Origin: an uncultured Lachnospiraceae bacterium | GTDB taxonomy: Bacteria; Bacillota; Clostridia; Lachnospirales; Lachnospiraceae | Assembly: GCA_910585555.1 (NCBI GenBank) | Contig: CAJUFU010000037.1 | Span: 2,233-23,932, forward strand | Length of the DNA stretch: 21,700 bases | Reading direction: 5' to 3' | In this document: one piece after another, positions 16,501 through 21,700 of the stretch | How the letters are laid out: the number at the start of each line of letters is the position of its first letter | Position numbering within the stretch: position 1 is the stretch's first letter | Made by a program: the position numbers and the translations under genes | Notes under the pieces: model-generated | Databases searched by the model: none | Told to the model about the DNA's origin: nothing | What the model saw: the letters and a program-made list of their open reading frames with translations, nothing else

Positions 16501-17815
16501 CCTGCTCTCCGCCATCAAAGTGAAAGAGCAAAAGCACAAAGAAAGGACTATCCGTTCCAGTGCCATTGACAAAGTGACTTTCACAGAAGAGATGCGCAAA
16601 GACTATACCATTTTATGTCCACAGATGTCTCCCATTCATTTTGAGATCATCGAGGCCGCTTTTCAGGCCTGCGGCTATCGCTTCGAGGTGCTTGCCAATG
16701 ACAACCGCCACGCCGTGGATGTGGGATTAAAATATGTAAATAATGACGCCTGTTATCCTTCTTTGATCGTGGTGGGTCAGATTATGGATGCTCTGCTCTC
16801 CGGCAGATACGACCTGAACAAAGTGGCCATTATCATGAGCCAGACAGGCGGCGGCTGCCGCGCCACCAACTATGTGGGCTTTATCAGACGCGCCTTAGAA
16901 AAGGCGGGCATGGCGCAGATTCCCGTTATTTCCTTAAACCTTGCAGGCATCGAAAGCAACCCGGGCTTCCATTTGAACGCGGAACTTCTGATGCGTGCCG
17001 CTTACGGCGCCCTGTTCGGCGATATCTTTATGCGCTGTGTTTATCGTATGCGCCCCTATGAACTCACCCCCGGTTCTGCGGACGCCCTTCACGTCAAATG
17101 GGCAAAGAAATGCCGCCAGTTTGTGTCTGGAAAGCACCTGCATTACCTTACCTTCCAAAAGATGTGCCGGCAGATCATTCAGGAATTTGATGCCCTGCCC
17201 ATCGATGAGAACATGCGCAAACCGCGGGTCGGTATTGTAGGCGAGATTCTTGTAAAGTTTGCTCCCGCCGCCAACAACCACCTGGTGGAACTCTTAGAAG
17301 CGGAAGGAGCGGAAGCCGTAGTACCTGACCTTCTGGACTTTATGCTCTACTGTTTTTATAACCAAATTTATAAGGCTGAATATCTGGGTACTTCAAAGAA
17401 AGCCTCTGCGCTCTCCAGAATGGGTATCTGGGCACTGGAGCGAATGCGCGGGCAGGCCGCCAAGGCTTTCCAAAAAAGCAAGCATTTCACACCGCCTGTC
17501 AGTATCTATACTCTGGTGGATTACGCCCGTCCTATCGTAAATATCGGCAACCAGACCGGTGAAGGGTGGTTTTTGACCGGAGAGATGGTAGAACTGATTC
17601 ACAGCGGAGTGGACAACATTGTATGTACCCAGCCTTTTGGATGCCTGCCAAACCATGTAGTGGGCAAAGGTGTTATCAAAGAACTGCGCTCCCGCTTCCC
17701 GCGCTCCAACATCGTGGCCATAGACTACGACCCCGGCGCCAGCGAGGTTAACCAGCTAAACCGCATTAAACTGATGTTGTCCACTGCACAGAAGAACCTA
17801 AAAAAAGAACAGTAG
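13577..17815 (+). CDS. Giant 2-hydroxyacyl-CoA dehydratase activase-related fusion protein
   Basis: This 1412-residue cytoplasmic protein joins modules that in fermentation enzymes are separate. Two BadF/HgdC-type ATPase domains come first. Domain 1 has GIDIGSTTVKIAIL (~9-22) and NGICAGGTGSFIDQMA; domain 2 has GIDAGSTTTKVALVG (~325) and NEACSSGCGSFIETFA. Such activators use ATP and a 4Fe-4S cluster to inject an electron into dehydratases. A cysteine cluster C607-x2-C610-x3-C614 with C633 then suggests another metal or Fe-S site. A DUF2229-like segment follows (about 660-880), then a dehydratase-D-like C-terminal half (YTILCPQMSPIHFEI, NDACYPSLIVVGQIMDALL, TGGGCRATNY, ending in TQPFGCLPNHVVGKG). 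The ATG at 13577 follows AGGAG by 11 bases. The gene stands alone between its promoter and terminator. Proteins of this architecture are known in Firmicutes, but their substrate is not established to my knowledge. Confidence 0.93.
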   Translation: MSKMQYTLGIDIGSTTVKIAILDDRHQILFSDYQRHFANIKETLSDLLSKAYEKLGNLTVHPMITGSGGLTLANHLQVPFVQEVIAVSTSLQTFAPVTDVAIELGGEDAKIIYFEGGNVEQRMNGICAGGTGSFIDQMAALLQTDAKGLNTYARNYHSLYTIAARCGVFAKSDIQPLINEGATKEDLSASIFQAVVNQTISGLACGKPIRGHVAFLGGPLHFLSELKQSFIRTLKLDEEHIIDMDNSHLFAAIGSALNAKEETFYTMEQMTEKLSGDIKMDFEVERMEPLFASQKEYETFCERHNAHHVTTSDLSTYQGNCFLGIDAGSTTTKVALVGDDGSLLYSFYSSNNGSPLKTAIRSLKEIYRLLPKGVNIVRSCSTGYGEALMKAAFLLDDGEVETVAHYNAAAFFNPDVDCILDIGGQDMKCIKIKNQTVDSVQLNEACSSGCGSFIETFAKSLNYGVEEFARTALFAEHPIDLGTRCTVFMNSKVKQAQKEGASVSDISAGLAYSVIKNALFKVIKVSDASELGRHIVVQGGTFYNDAVLRSFEKIADCEAIRPDIAGIMGAFGAALIAREHYVEGYRTSMLNLDQITNLQFETSMAKCKGCTNNCRLTINKFTGGRQYISGNRCERGLGKVKKENSVPNLYDYKLKRLFSYEPLPADEAKRGTVGIPRVLNMYENYPFWFTFFTKLGYRVILSPISNRRIYELGIESIPSESECYPAKLAHGHVAWLIKQKVDFIFYPALFYERDEFHEANNHYNCPIVTSYSENIKNNVEEIGRGEVVFRNPFLSFESLRTVTSALTKEFQDLPVTEVMNAAEAAWEELAAARQDMRNKGEEVLRYMETNHVRGIVLAGRPYHIDPEINHGIPELITSYDIAVLTEDSVSHLAQPERPLIVSDQWMYHSRLYAAASFVKTRDDLDLIQLNSFGCGLDAVTTDQVNDILSRADKIYTCLKIDEVNNLGAARIRIRSLLSAIKVKEQKHKERTIRSSAIDKVTFTEEMRKDYTILCPQMSPIHFEIIEAAFQACGYRFEVLANDNRHAVDVGLKYVNNDACYPSLIVVGQIMDALLSGRYDLNKVAIIMSQTGGGCRATNYVGFIRRALEKAGMAQIPVISLNLAGIESNPGFHLNAELLMRAAYGALFGDIFMRCVYRMRPYELTPGSADALHVKWAKKCRQFVSGKHLHYLTFQKMCRQIIQEFDALPIDENMRKPRVGIVGEILVKFAPAANNHLVELLEAEGAEAVVPDLLDFMLYCFYNQIYKAEYLGTSKKASALSRMGIWALERMRGQAAKAFQKSKHFTPPVSIYTLVDYARPIVNIGNQTGEGWFLTGEMVELIHSGVDNIVCTQPFGCLPNHVVGKGVIKELRSRFPRSNIVAIDYDPGASEVNQLNRIKLMLSTAQKNLKKEQ

Positions 17816-17822
17816 ATATGAA

Positions 17823-17861
17823 ATACCCCGGCACGCCAATCCCGCGCCGGGGTATCTTTTT
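17823..17861 (+). terminator. Rho-independent terminator of the activase gene
   Basis: ATACCCCGGC (17823-17832) pairs with GCCGGGGTAT (17846-17855) as a perfect 10-base stem, followed by CTTTTT. It begins five bases after the stop codon. Read on the other strand it may also help end the DUF6472 transcript, though the T-run there is short. Confidence 0.92.
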
Positions 17862-17878
17862 GATGATATAGGAATAGG

Positions 17879-18052
17879 TTACATTTGTTTTCTCACAATC
17901 AGATACTCGTTGTCCAGTTGATAGAAAGAACACGCAAAATCTCCGCCGCTCAAAAAACGGCTCATATCGTCTTCATCCAAATCCACCATACAAACATAAC
18001 ACTCGTAATCTTCATCGTATTGATAGTTGCTGCATGTATCACACATGCTCAC
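17879..18052 (-). CDS. DUF6472-type small four-cysteine protein
   Basis: This short gene encodes a 57-residue acidic protein (55 if started at the ATG at 18046). It begins MCDTCSNYQYDEDYECYVC, continues with LDEDDMSRFLSGGDF, and ends CSFYQLDNEYLIVRKQM. The C-x2-C, C-x2-C and single later Cys arrangement suggests metal binding. The Asp/Glu-rich centre and the YQLxxEYxIVRKQM ending match what I recall of the DUF6472 family, common in Lachnospiraceae and without known function. A GGGAGGA site lies 8 bases before an in-frame GTG at 18052, so I used that start; the ATG is two codons further in. It follows the 96-residue gene by 70 bases and lies 17 bases from the activase terminator on the opposite strand. 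Confidence 0.8.
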   Translation of the reverse strand: MSMCDTCSNYQYDEDYECYVCMVDLDEDDMSRFLSGGDFACSFYQLDNEYLIVRKQM

Positions 18053-18122
18053 GATTCATTTCCTCCCACCCGTTATTTTATATTATCTCTTTTGAATGCT
18101 ATATTCTGCACATATCTCTAAA

Positions 18123-18413
18123 TTAATAGAAGGTCTTATCCACCTTACGATTAACAAACCGAATCTTTTCTTTTACCTCATCTGTCAAATCCTGGATAGC
18201 CTCATCCGCCGCTTCCTTCTGCAGCTGATTGACACAAAACACACAGGAACCAAACTTGTCACTGGAAAACAGTTTCGGCTTCTCCCATTTGACGAAATAA
18301 GATACCCTGTGTTTCAAGAGCACTTTCTCAATCTTCTCCTTCGTTGCCATATCCGTAACCTGACACCACTCCAACTCATTGTGCACTTTCACTTTTTGAT
18401 ATGCTGTCTCCAT
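18123..18413 (-). CDS. Uncharacterised 96-residue protein
   Basis: I do not recognise this protein. It starts METAYQKVKVHNELEWCQVT, has a KHRVSYFVKWEKPKLF segment, a CVFC pair (FGSCVFCVNQ), and a charged helical C-terminus rich in Lys/Glu. The opening strand-helix-strand arrangement (VKVHNELEWCQVTD, then IEKVLLKHRVSYFV) loosely recalls short signal-transducing domains of the DUF2007 kind; this is a weak guess. The frame is open up to a TTG at 18506, but that codon lies inside the -10 box of a good promoter, so it cannot be transcribed. The ATG at 18413, with AGAGGGG 12 bases upstream, is the first sensible start. The leader is about 85 bases. The DUF6472-type gene follows after 70 bases without an evident terminator. 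Confidence 0.7.
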   Translation of the reverse strand: METAYQKVKVHNELEWCQVTDMATKEKIEKVLLKHRVSYFVKWEKPKLFSSDKFGSCVFCVNQLQKEAADEAIQDLTDEVKEKIRFVNRKVDKTFY

Positions 18414-18505
18414 AATACCATCATTCCCCTCTAAAGAAAATCCTTTCTGTCGTATATACCGCAGGCCTTCTCTTTTCCCGTGGTCATACGATGCCGTACA
18501 TTTCA

Positions 18506-18534
18506 ATTATAATGCAAATGACAGGATTATGCAA
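18506..18534 (-). promoter_or_regulatory. Promoter for the 96-residue protein gene
   Basis: On the minus strand TTGCAT (18529-18534), a 17-base spacer and a perfect TATAAT (18506-18511). It excludes the upstream TTG start at 18506 and probably also drives the DUF6472-type gene. Confidence 0.75.
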
Positions 18535-18580
18535 ACCCTTTTCTGCCTTATGTCTCCAAGCAAAACAAGTCATATGCTCT

Positions 18581-18610
18581 AAAAATGCACCGCCCTGACA
18601 GGCGGTGCAT
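18581..18610 (-). terminator. Terminator of the secreted-protein gene
   Basis: On the minus strand ATGCACCGCC (18601-18610) and GGCGGTGCAT (18585-18594) form a perfect 10-base stem with a 6-base loop, followed by TTTT. It lies 45 bases after the stop of the secreted-protein gene. Confidence 0.92.
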
Positions 18611-18655
18611 ATCCCCACACTTAAAGACTATTTCCTTCTATTCTTTAGATGCTCT

Positions 18656-19216
18656 TTATTTTGCCTCGATAAATGCGAGATGCCCATTAGCGGTAATCTC
18701 AGCTATTACATGATCGTCTGTAACCTCTGTCGGAACTGCCACCCAGTTAGCATCATCGATATGAGCATAAACTGTAATCGCCTGACCAGCCTTTACACCA
18801 GGTGCATAGAAAGTTACCTTCGCAGTGCCATACCCGGCATGGGTGTGCACATTTACAACTGTGAGAAGAGAACCTTTACCCTGGGACAGTTCTTTTGCGG
18901 AATATACTCTCTTAAGATCAGGTTTTGCCAACTCAAAGGTAAGACCTGCTGCATATTTACCATCAATCACTGCGCCCTGGCCGATTGCCAAATCCTGTAC
19001 CATCTCCCCATCCATATCCCAGACGTCGATTACAGCATTATTCATATGTTCGCTGATAACCTTGTCTTCTTCAATTGCCAGTACTGTCTCTTCAGGGATA
19101 CCGATATCGGACTCATCCTCAAGATATACTGCCACAGGCGCACCTACTTCTTTTGCCATAACAGGGGTAGAGAAGATCATAGCACCTGCAAGTGTTAAAA
19201 AAATCGCTTTCTTCAT
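18656..19216 (-). CDS. Secreted protein of unknown function
   Basis: This is a 186-residue exported protein. Residues 1-21 form a classical signal peptide (MKKAIFLTLAGAMIFSTPVMA) with likely cleavage after VMA. The mature protein is acidic, without cysteine, and predicted beta-rich. Its last ~50 residues (GVKAGQAITVYAHIDDANWV to NGHLAFIEAK) resemble the short beta-sandwich repeats seen at the ends of clostridial surface proteins (GVKxGQxVTV ... GxVTAxxxxxSPVAF), but there is no sorting motif or cell-wall-binding repeat here. The ATG at 19216 has AGGAGGG 8 bases upstream; the longer frame to 19243 lacks such a site. The gene is monocistronic with a perfect consensus promoter and a strong terminator, so it is probably highly expressed. 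Its function is unknown to me. Confidence 0.85.
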   Translation of the reverse strand: MKKAIFLTLAGAMIFSTPVMAKEVGAPVAVYLEDESDIGIPEETVLAIEEDKVISEHMNNAVIDVWDMDGEMVQDLAIGQGAVIDGKYAAGLTFELAKPDLKRVYSAKELSQGKGSLLTVVNVHTHAGYGTAKVTFYAPGVKAGQAITVYAHIDDANWVAVPTEVTDDHVIAEITANGHLAFIEAK

Positions 19217-19309
19217 CGTCAATTCCCTCCTAAATTTTGTCAATTTTTCTTTTACAATTCATGTTATAAGTGTGGTGATCATCTGTAAAGAGATATATCA
19301 TTATTGCAA

Positions 19310-19338
19310 ATTATAACATAACCTCTTCTGCATGTCAA
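19310..19338 (-). promoter_or_regulatory. Perfect consensus promoter of the secreted-protein gene
   Basis: On the minus strand TTGACA (19333-19338), a 17-base spacer and TATAAT (19310-19315) match the sigma-A consensus at all 12 positions. It leaves a leader of roughly 85-90 bases before the ATG. Confidence 0.9.
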
Positions 19339-19406
19339 CTAAGCCGTTATGAATATACCGTTAAATTACACAGAAATACCCTATCTCTTCTTTGGAGACA
19401 AATATC

Positions 19407-19499
19407 ATGAAATGTGCACCGTCAGACACATCTTGCGCGGTTTACCTGTTTATGATATATTCTAAAGTGTATTATTTACAAAATCATAAGATAATATAA
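19407..19499 (+). other. Possible 30-codon upstream reading frame before metA
   Basis: ATG at 19407 is preceded by GGAGA with an 8-base gap and runs 30 codons to TAA at 19497-19499, 29 bases before the metA start. The peptide (MKCAPSDTSCAVYLFMIYSK...) has no recognised motif or run of regulatory codons. It may be chance. It is not compatible with the metA promoter proposed at 19433-19461 unless transcription starts further upstream. Confidence 0.2.
19433..19461 (+). promoter_or_regulatory. Tentative metA promoter
   Basis: TTGCGC (19433-19438), a 17-base spacer and TATATT (19456-19461) lie 67 bases before the metA ATG. The match is moderate, and a better -10 (TATAAT at 19495-19500) lacks a -35 at proper distance. 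I see no SAM riboswitch in 19340-19528. Confidence 0.35.
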
Positions 19500-19528
19500 T
19501 TTACAATCAGAAAGTTGAGGTTCCATAT

Positions 19529-20443
19529 ATGCCCATTAAAATTGCAGATTCTTTACCAGCAACTACCATTCTTGAAAAAGAAAATATATTTGTGATGACA
19601 CAATACCGTGCCATGCATCAGGATATCCGTCCCCTTAACGTGCTCATATTGAATCTGATGCCTACGAAAGTTGTCACAGAGACACAGCTTTTGCGAAAAC
19701 TGTCCAATACGCCCTTACAGGTAAATGTAGAATTTCTGCAGACGGCCAGCTATACGCCCCAACACACGGATTCTAACCACATGGAATCTTTCTACACCAC
19801 CTTTGATCAAATCAAAGACCGTAATTTTGACGGCATGATCATTACCGGTGCGCCGCTTGATTATGTGCGTTTTGAAAAAGTGGATTATTGGGACGAAATC
19901 TGTACCATCATGGAATGGGGCAAGAAGCATGTACATTGTACTCTGCATCTGTGCTGGGGTGCTTATGCCGCTCTTTACTACTTCTACGGGCTGGATCGGG
20001 ATGATCTGCCGGAAAAGCTCTCCGGTGTGTATGCCCACAAAATTGTCAAAAAAACATCGCCGCTTTTTCGGGGCTTTGATGATATCTTCTATGCGCCGCA
20101 ATCCCGCGCCATGGGCATTGAGGCATCCCAGATTGCCTCTGTGCCGGATTTGGAATTGATGGCAGTCTCCGACGAGGCAGGCGTTGCCATCGTAAAGACT
20201 ACCGACAGCAGACATTTCTTTGTCACCTGCCATCCGGAATATGACTCTGACACGCTGGCCCAAGAATATTTCCGGGATTTGAACAAAGGCATGAACCCGA
20301 AAGTTCCCGCCAATTATTTCCCGGACGACGATCCTACAAAAGAGCCGATTGTCAACTGGCGCTCCACAGGACAGCTTCTGTATTCTAACTGGCTCAATTA
20401 CTACGTGTACCAGACGACGCCGTATGATTTGCGGGAAATTTAA
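19529..20443 (+). CDS. metA: Homoserine O-acyltransferase (MetA family), probably O-acetyltransferase
   Basis: The enzyme acylates homoserine, the first committed step of methionine synthesis, in the cytoplasm. The 304-residue protein matches the MetA family end to end (start MPIKIADSLPATTILEKENI; end NYYVYQTTPYDLREI). The catalytic triad is in place at family numbering: C142 in HLCWGA, H235 and E237 in CHPEYD. Position 111, which sets the acyl donor (Gly for succinyl-CoA as in E. coli, Glu for acetyl-CoA as in Bacillus cereus), is Asp here (TGAPLDYV). An acidic residue at that site points to acetyl-CoA, but the Asp itself is unusual. The ATG at 19529 follows GAGG by 8 bases. It is monocistronic and convergent with ligA, with a shared hairpin between them. 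No methionine-responsive riboswitch is visible. Confidence 0.95.
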   Translation: MPIKIADSLPATTILEKENIFVMTQYRAMHQDIRPLNVLILNLMPTKVVTETQLLRKLSNTPLQVNVEFLQTASYTPQHTDSNHMESFYTTFDQIKDRNFDGMIITGAPLDYVRFEKVDYWDEICTIMEWGKKHVHCTLHLCWGAYAALYYFYGLDRDDLPEKLSGVYAHKIVKKTSPLFRGFDDIFYAPQSRAMGIEASQIASVPDLELMAVSDEAGVAIVKTTDSRHFFVTCHPEYDSDTLAQEYFRDLNKGMNPKVPANYFPDDDPTKEPIVNWRSTGQLLYSNWLNYYVYQTTPYDLREI

Positions 20444-20481
20444 TGTTATCTTTCCCACAATAATAATGTTTATGATATGCA

Positions 20482-20520
20482 ACAGCCCCGGCAGATTTTC
20501 ATACGTTCCGCCGGGGCTGT
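20482..20520. terminator. Bidirectional hairpin between convergent metA and ligA
   Basis: ACAGCCCCGGC (20482-20492) pairs perfectly with GCCGGGGCTGT (20510-20520) over 11 bases with a 17-base loop. It lies between the two stop codons. Neither side has a clear T-run, so termination may be weak or depend on other factors. Confidence 0.6.
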
Positions 20521-20533
20521 CCCTGTATAACTG

Positions 20534-21700
20534 TTAGAGCAATTCCGCATCCATATATTCCTTCATAAACTCCTCTTCCGACACAATCCGCACGCCCAGC
20601 TCCTTCGCCTTCTTATTTTTGCTGGATTGTGATGTGGTATCATTGTTGATCAGGCAGGTAGTCTTCCCTGTCACACTGCCGGTCACTTTTCCGCCCTTTC
20701 GCTCAATCTCCTCTTTAAGCTGATTGCGGTTCTCATAGTGTGCAAGGCTTCCCGTAATCACAAAATGCATACCTGCAAGGGTCTGTGCCCCTTCCTCAAC
20801 GACTTCCACGGCAATACGCAATTCTTCTAAAAGATGCTCTAACTGCTCTCTGTTCTTCTCATCGTCAAAAAAGGCGCGTACACTTAAGGCAATCACTTCT
20901 CCAATTCCGTCAATCTCCGCCAATTCCTCCACTGTCGCATTGCAGACAGCCTGCAGGTCAAACTGAAAATATCTGCACAGCATTTTCGCATTGGCCACAC
21001 CGATATTTTCAATTCCCAGTCCATAAACTAACCTGGGCAGTGTAGTGTTTCTGGCTTTTTCCAGGCTCTCTAGCAGATTCCGGTAGGACTTTTCCCCAAA
21101 ACCTTCCATTTCTGTGATTTCTTCCTCATAACGGGAAAGTTTAAATAAATCTGCAAATTCATGCAAAAAGCCTTTGGCCAGAAATTTTTCCAAAGTGGAC
21201 TCGGATAATCCGTCCACATTGAGTGCATCCCGGCTTACAAAGAGGGTGAAAGCCTTGATTTTCTTGGCATCGCAGTCAGGATTGGTACAATACAGGGACT
21301 GCACTTCGTTGACCTGCCTAATCTGCGTAGGCTGCCCGCAGACCGGACAGGTATCCGGTATTTCCATATTGTCACTTTTGGTCAAGTTCTCCGCGATCTG
21401 TGGAATGATCATATTGGCTTTATAGACCGTAATCCGGTCCCCGATTCCCAGCTTTAACCCCCGCAGAATGCTGATATTATGCACAGAAGCTCTGCTGACT
21501 GTGGTGCCTTCCAGTTCCACAGGCTCGAAAATAGCCACCGGATTGATAAGTCCGGTACGGCTGGCGCTCCACTCTATCTCTCGCAGAGTGGTCTCCCGCA
21601 GTTCATCCGCCCACTTAAAAGCAATGGAATCTCTGGGGAATTTGGCTGTCCGGCCAAGGGAACGTCCATAAGCCATGTCTTCATAGGTCAGTACCAGACC
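20534..21700 (-). CDS. ligA: NAD-dependent DNA ligase, divergent form (C-terminal 388 residues)
   Basis: LigA seals nicks in DNA using NAD+. Only the 3' part is in the window; the frame is open to base 21700, and the adenylation lysine lies outside. The visible part holds the end of the nucleotidyltransferase domain (SLGRTAKFPRDSIAFKW), the OB domain (ASRTGLINPVAIFEPVEL; GDRITVYKANMIIPQIAENL), a Cys4 zinc finger (CPVCG, then YCTNPDC), helix-hairpin-helix repeats (LVYGLGIENIGVANAKMLC; LAEIDGIGEVIALSV) and a C-terminal BRCT domain (LAGMHFVITGSL to VRIVSEEEFMKEY). Several positions differ from canonical LigA. GLVLT stands where GVVIK is expected, PRD replaces PRW, SRTG replaces GRTG, and NMIIP replaces GDVIP. 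It may be a divergent lineage form or a second ligase beside a canonical one elsewhere. Confidence 0.9.
   Translation of the reverse strand, partial: GLVLTYEDMAYGRSLGRTAKFPRDSIAFKWADELRETTLREIEWSASRTGLINPVAIFEPVELEGTTVSRASVHNISILRGLKLGIGDRITVYKANMIIPQIAENLTKSDNMEIPDTCPVCGQPTQIRQVNEVQSLYCTNPDCDAKKIKAFTLFVSRDALNVDGLSESTLEKFLAKGFLHEFADLFKLSRYEEEITEMEGFGEKSYRNLLESLEKARNTTLPRLVYGLGIENIGVANAKMLCRYFQFDLQAVCNATVEELAEIDGIGEVIALSVRAFFDDEKNREQLEHLLEELRIAVEVVEEGAQTLAGMHFVITGSLAHYENRNQLKEEIERKGGKVTGSVTGKTTCLINNDTTSQSSKNKKAKELGVRIVSEEEFMKEYMDAELL

Noticed and set aside
19715..20482. A 255-codon minus-strand frame opposite metA
   Set aside because: It mirrors metA codons, shows no family motif, and would read through the hairpin at 20482-20520. 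metA is certain from its catalytic residues.
1..21700. CRISPR arrays, tRNA or rRNA genes, insertion sequences, prophage genes
   Set aside because: I found no regularly spaced repeats, cloverleaf-type sequences, transposase or phage motifs. All long frames belong to chromosomal genes described above.

Overview
The window looks like the chromosome of a Gram-positive anaerobe of the class Clostridia, most likely Lachnospiraceae. The evidence is the moderate GC content, strong AGGAG-type ribosome binding sites, a one-chain class II GlyRS, a YqzL-like peptide between era and recO, a DUF4349 lipoprotein, an M16C presequence-protease-like peptidase, and a very large fused 2-hydroxyacyl-CoA dehydratase activator. 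No tRNA, rRNA, CRISPR array, prophage or insertion sequence is visible. The organism assignment is an inference from gene content.

Left block (1-11015, all minus strand). Reading in transcription order from a promoter at 10986-11015: M16C metallopeptidase, DUF4349 lipoprotein, era, a 54-codon YqzL-like gene overlapping recO, recO, a short lipoprotein, glyS, alaS, and the start of a membrane protein that runs off the left edge. Gaps are 20-80 bases and no strong internal terminator is visible, so this may be one long housekeeping transcript. The era-yqzL-recO-gly synthetase order resembles that of Bacillus.

Middle block (11024-13402, minus strand). A compact unit of three genes has its own promoter and a terminator. 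In order, they are a rhomboid-like six-helix membrane protein with a C-terminal zinc ribbon, a sigma-70-like protein that keeps regions 1.1-1.2-2.1 and 3 but has lost the -10-recognition residues and region 4, and a 140-residue protein of unknown function. This is the best candidate in the window for an undescribed system.

Right block. A divergent promoter drives a 1412-residue activase/dehydratase fusion on the plus strand, closed by a strong terminator (17823-17861). Next come minus-strand small genes: a DUF6472-type four-cysteine peptide, a 96-residue unknown, and a secreted 186-residue protein with a perfect consensus promoter and its own terminator. Then metA (homoserine O-acyltransferase, plus strand) converges on the 3' part of a divergent NAD-dependent DNA ligase gene that runs off the right edge. 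metA carries aspartate at the acyl-CoA specificity position.

Several starts were moved inward on ribosome-binding-site or promoter evidence (alaS, era, the sigma-like gene, the 96-residue gene, the secreted protein and others). Small genes at 5638-5802 and 17879-18052 were found by reading the sequence directly.
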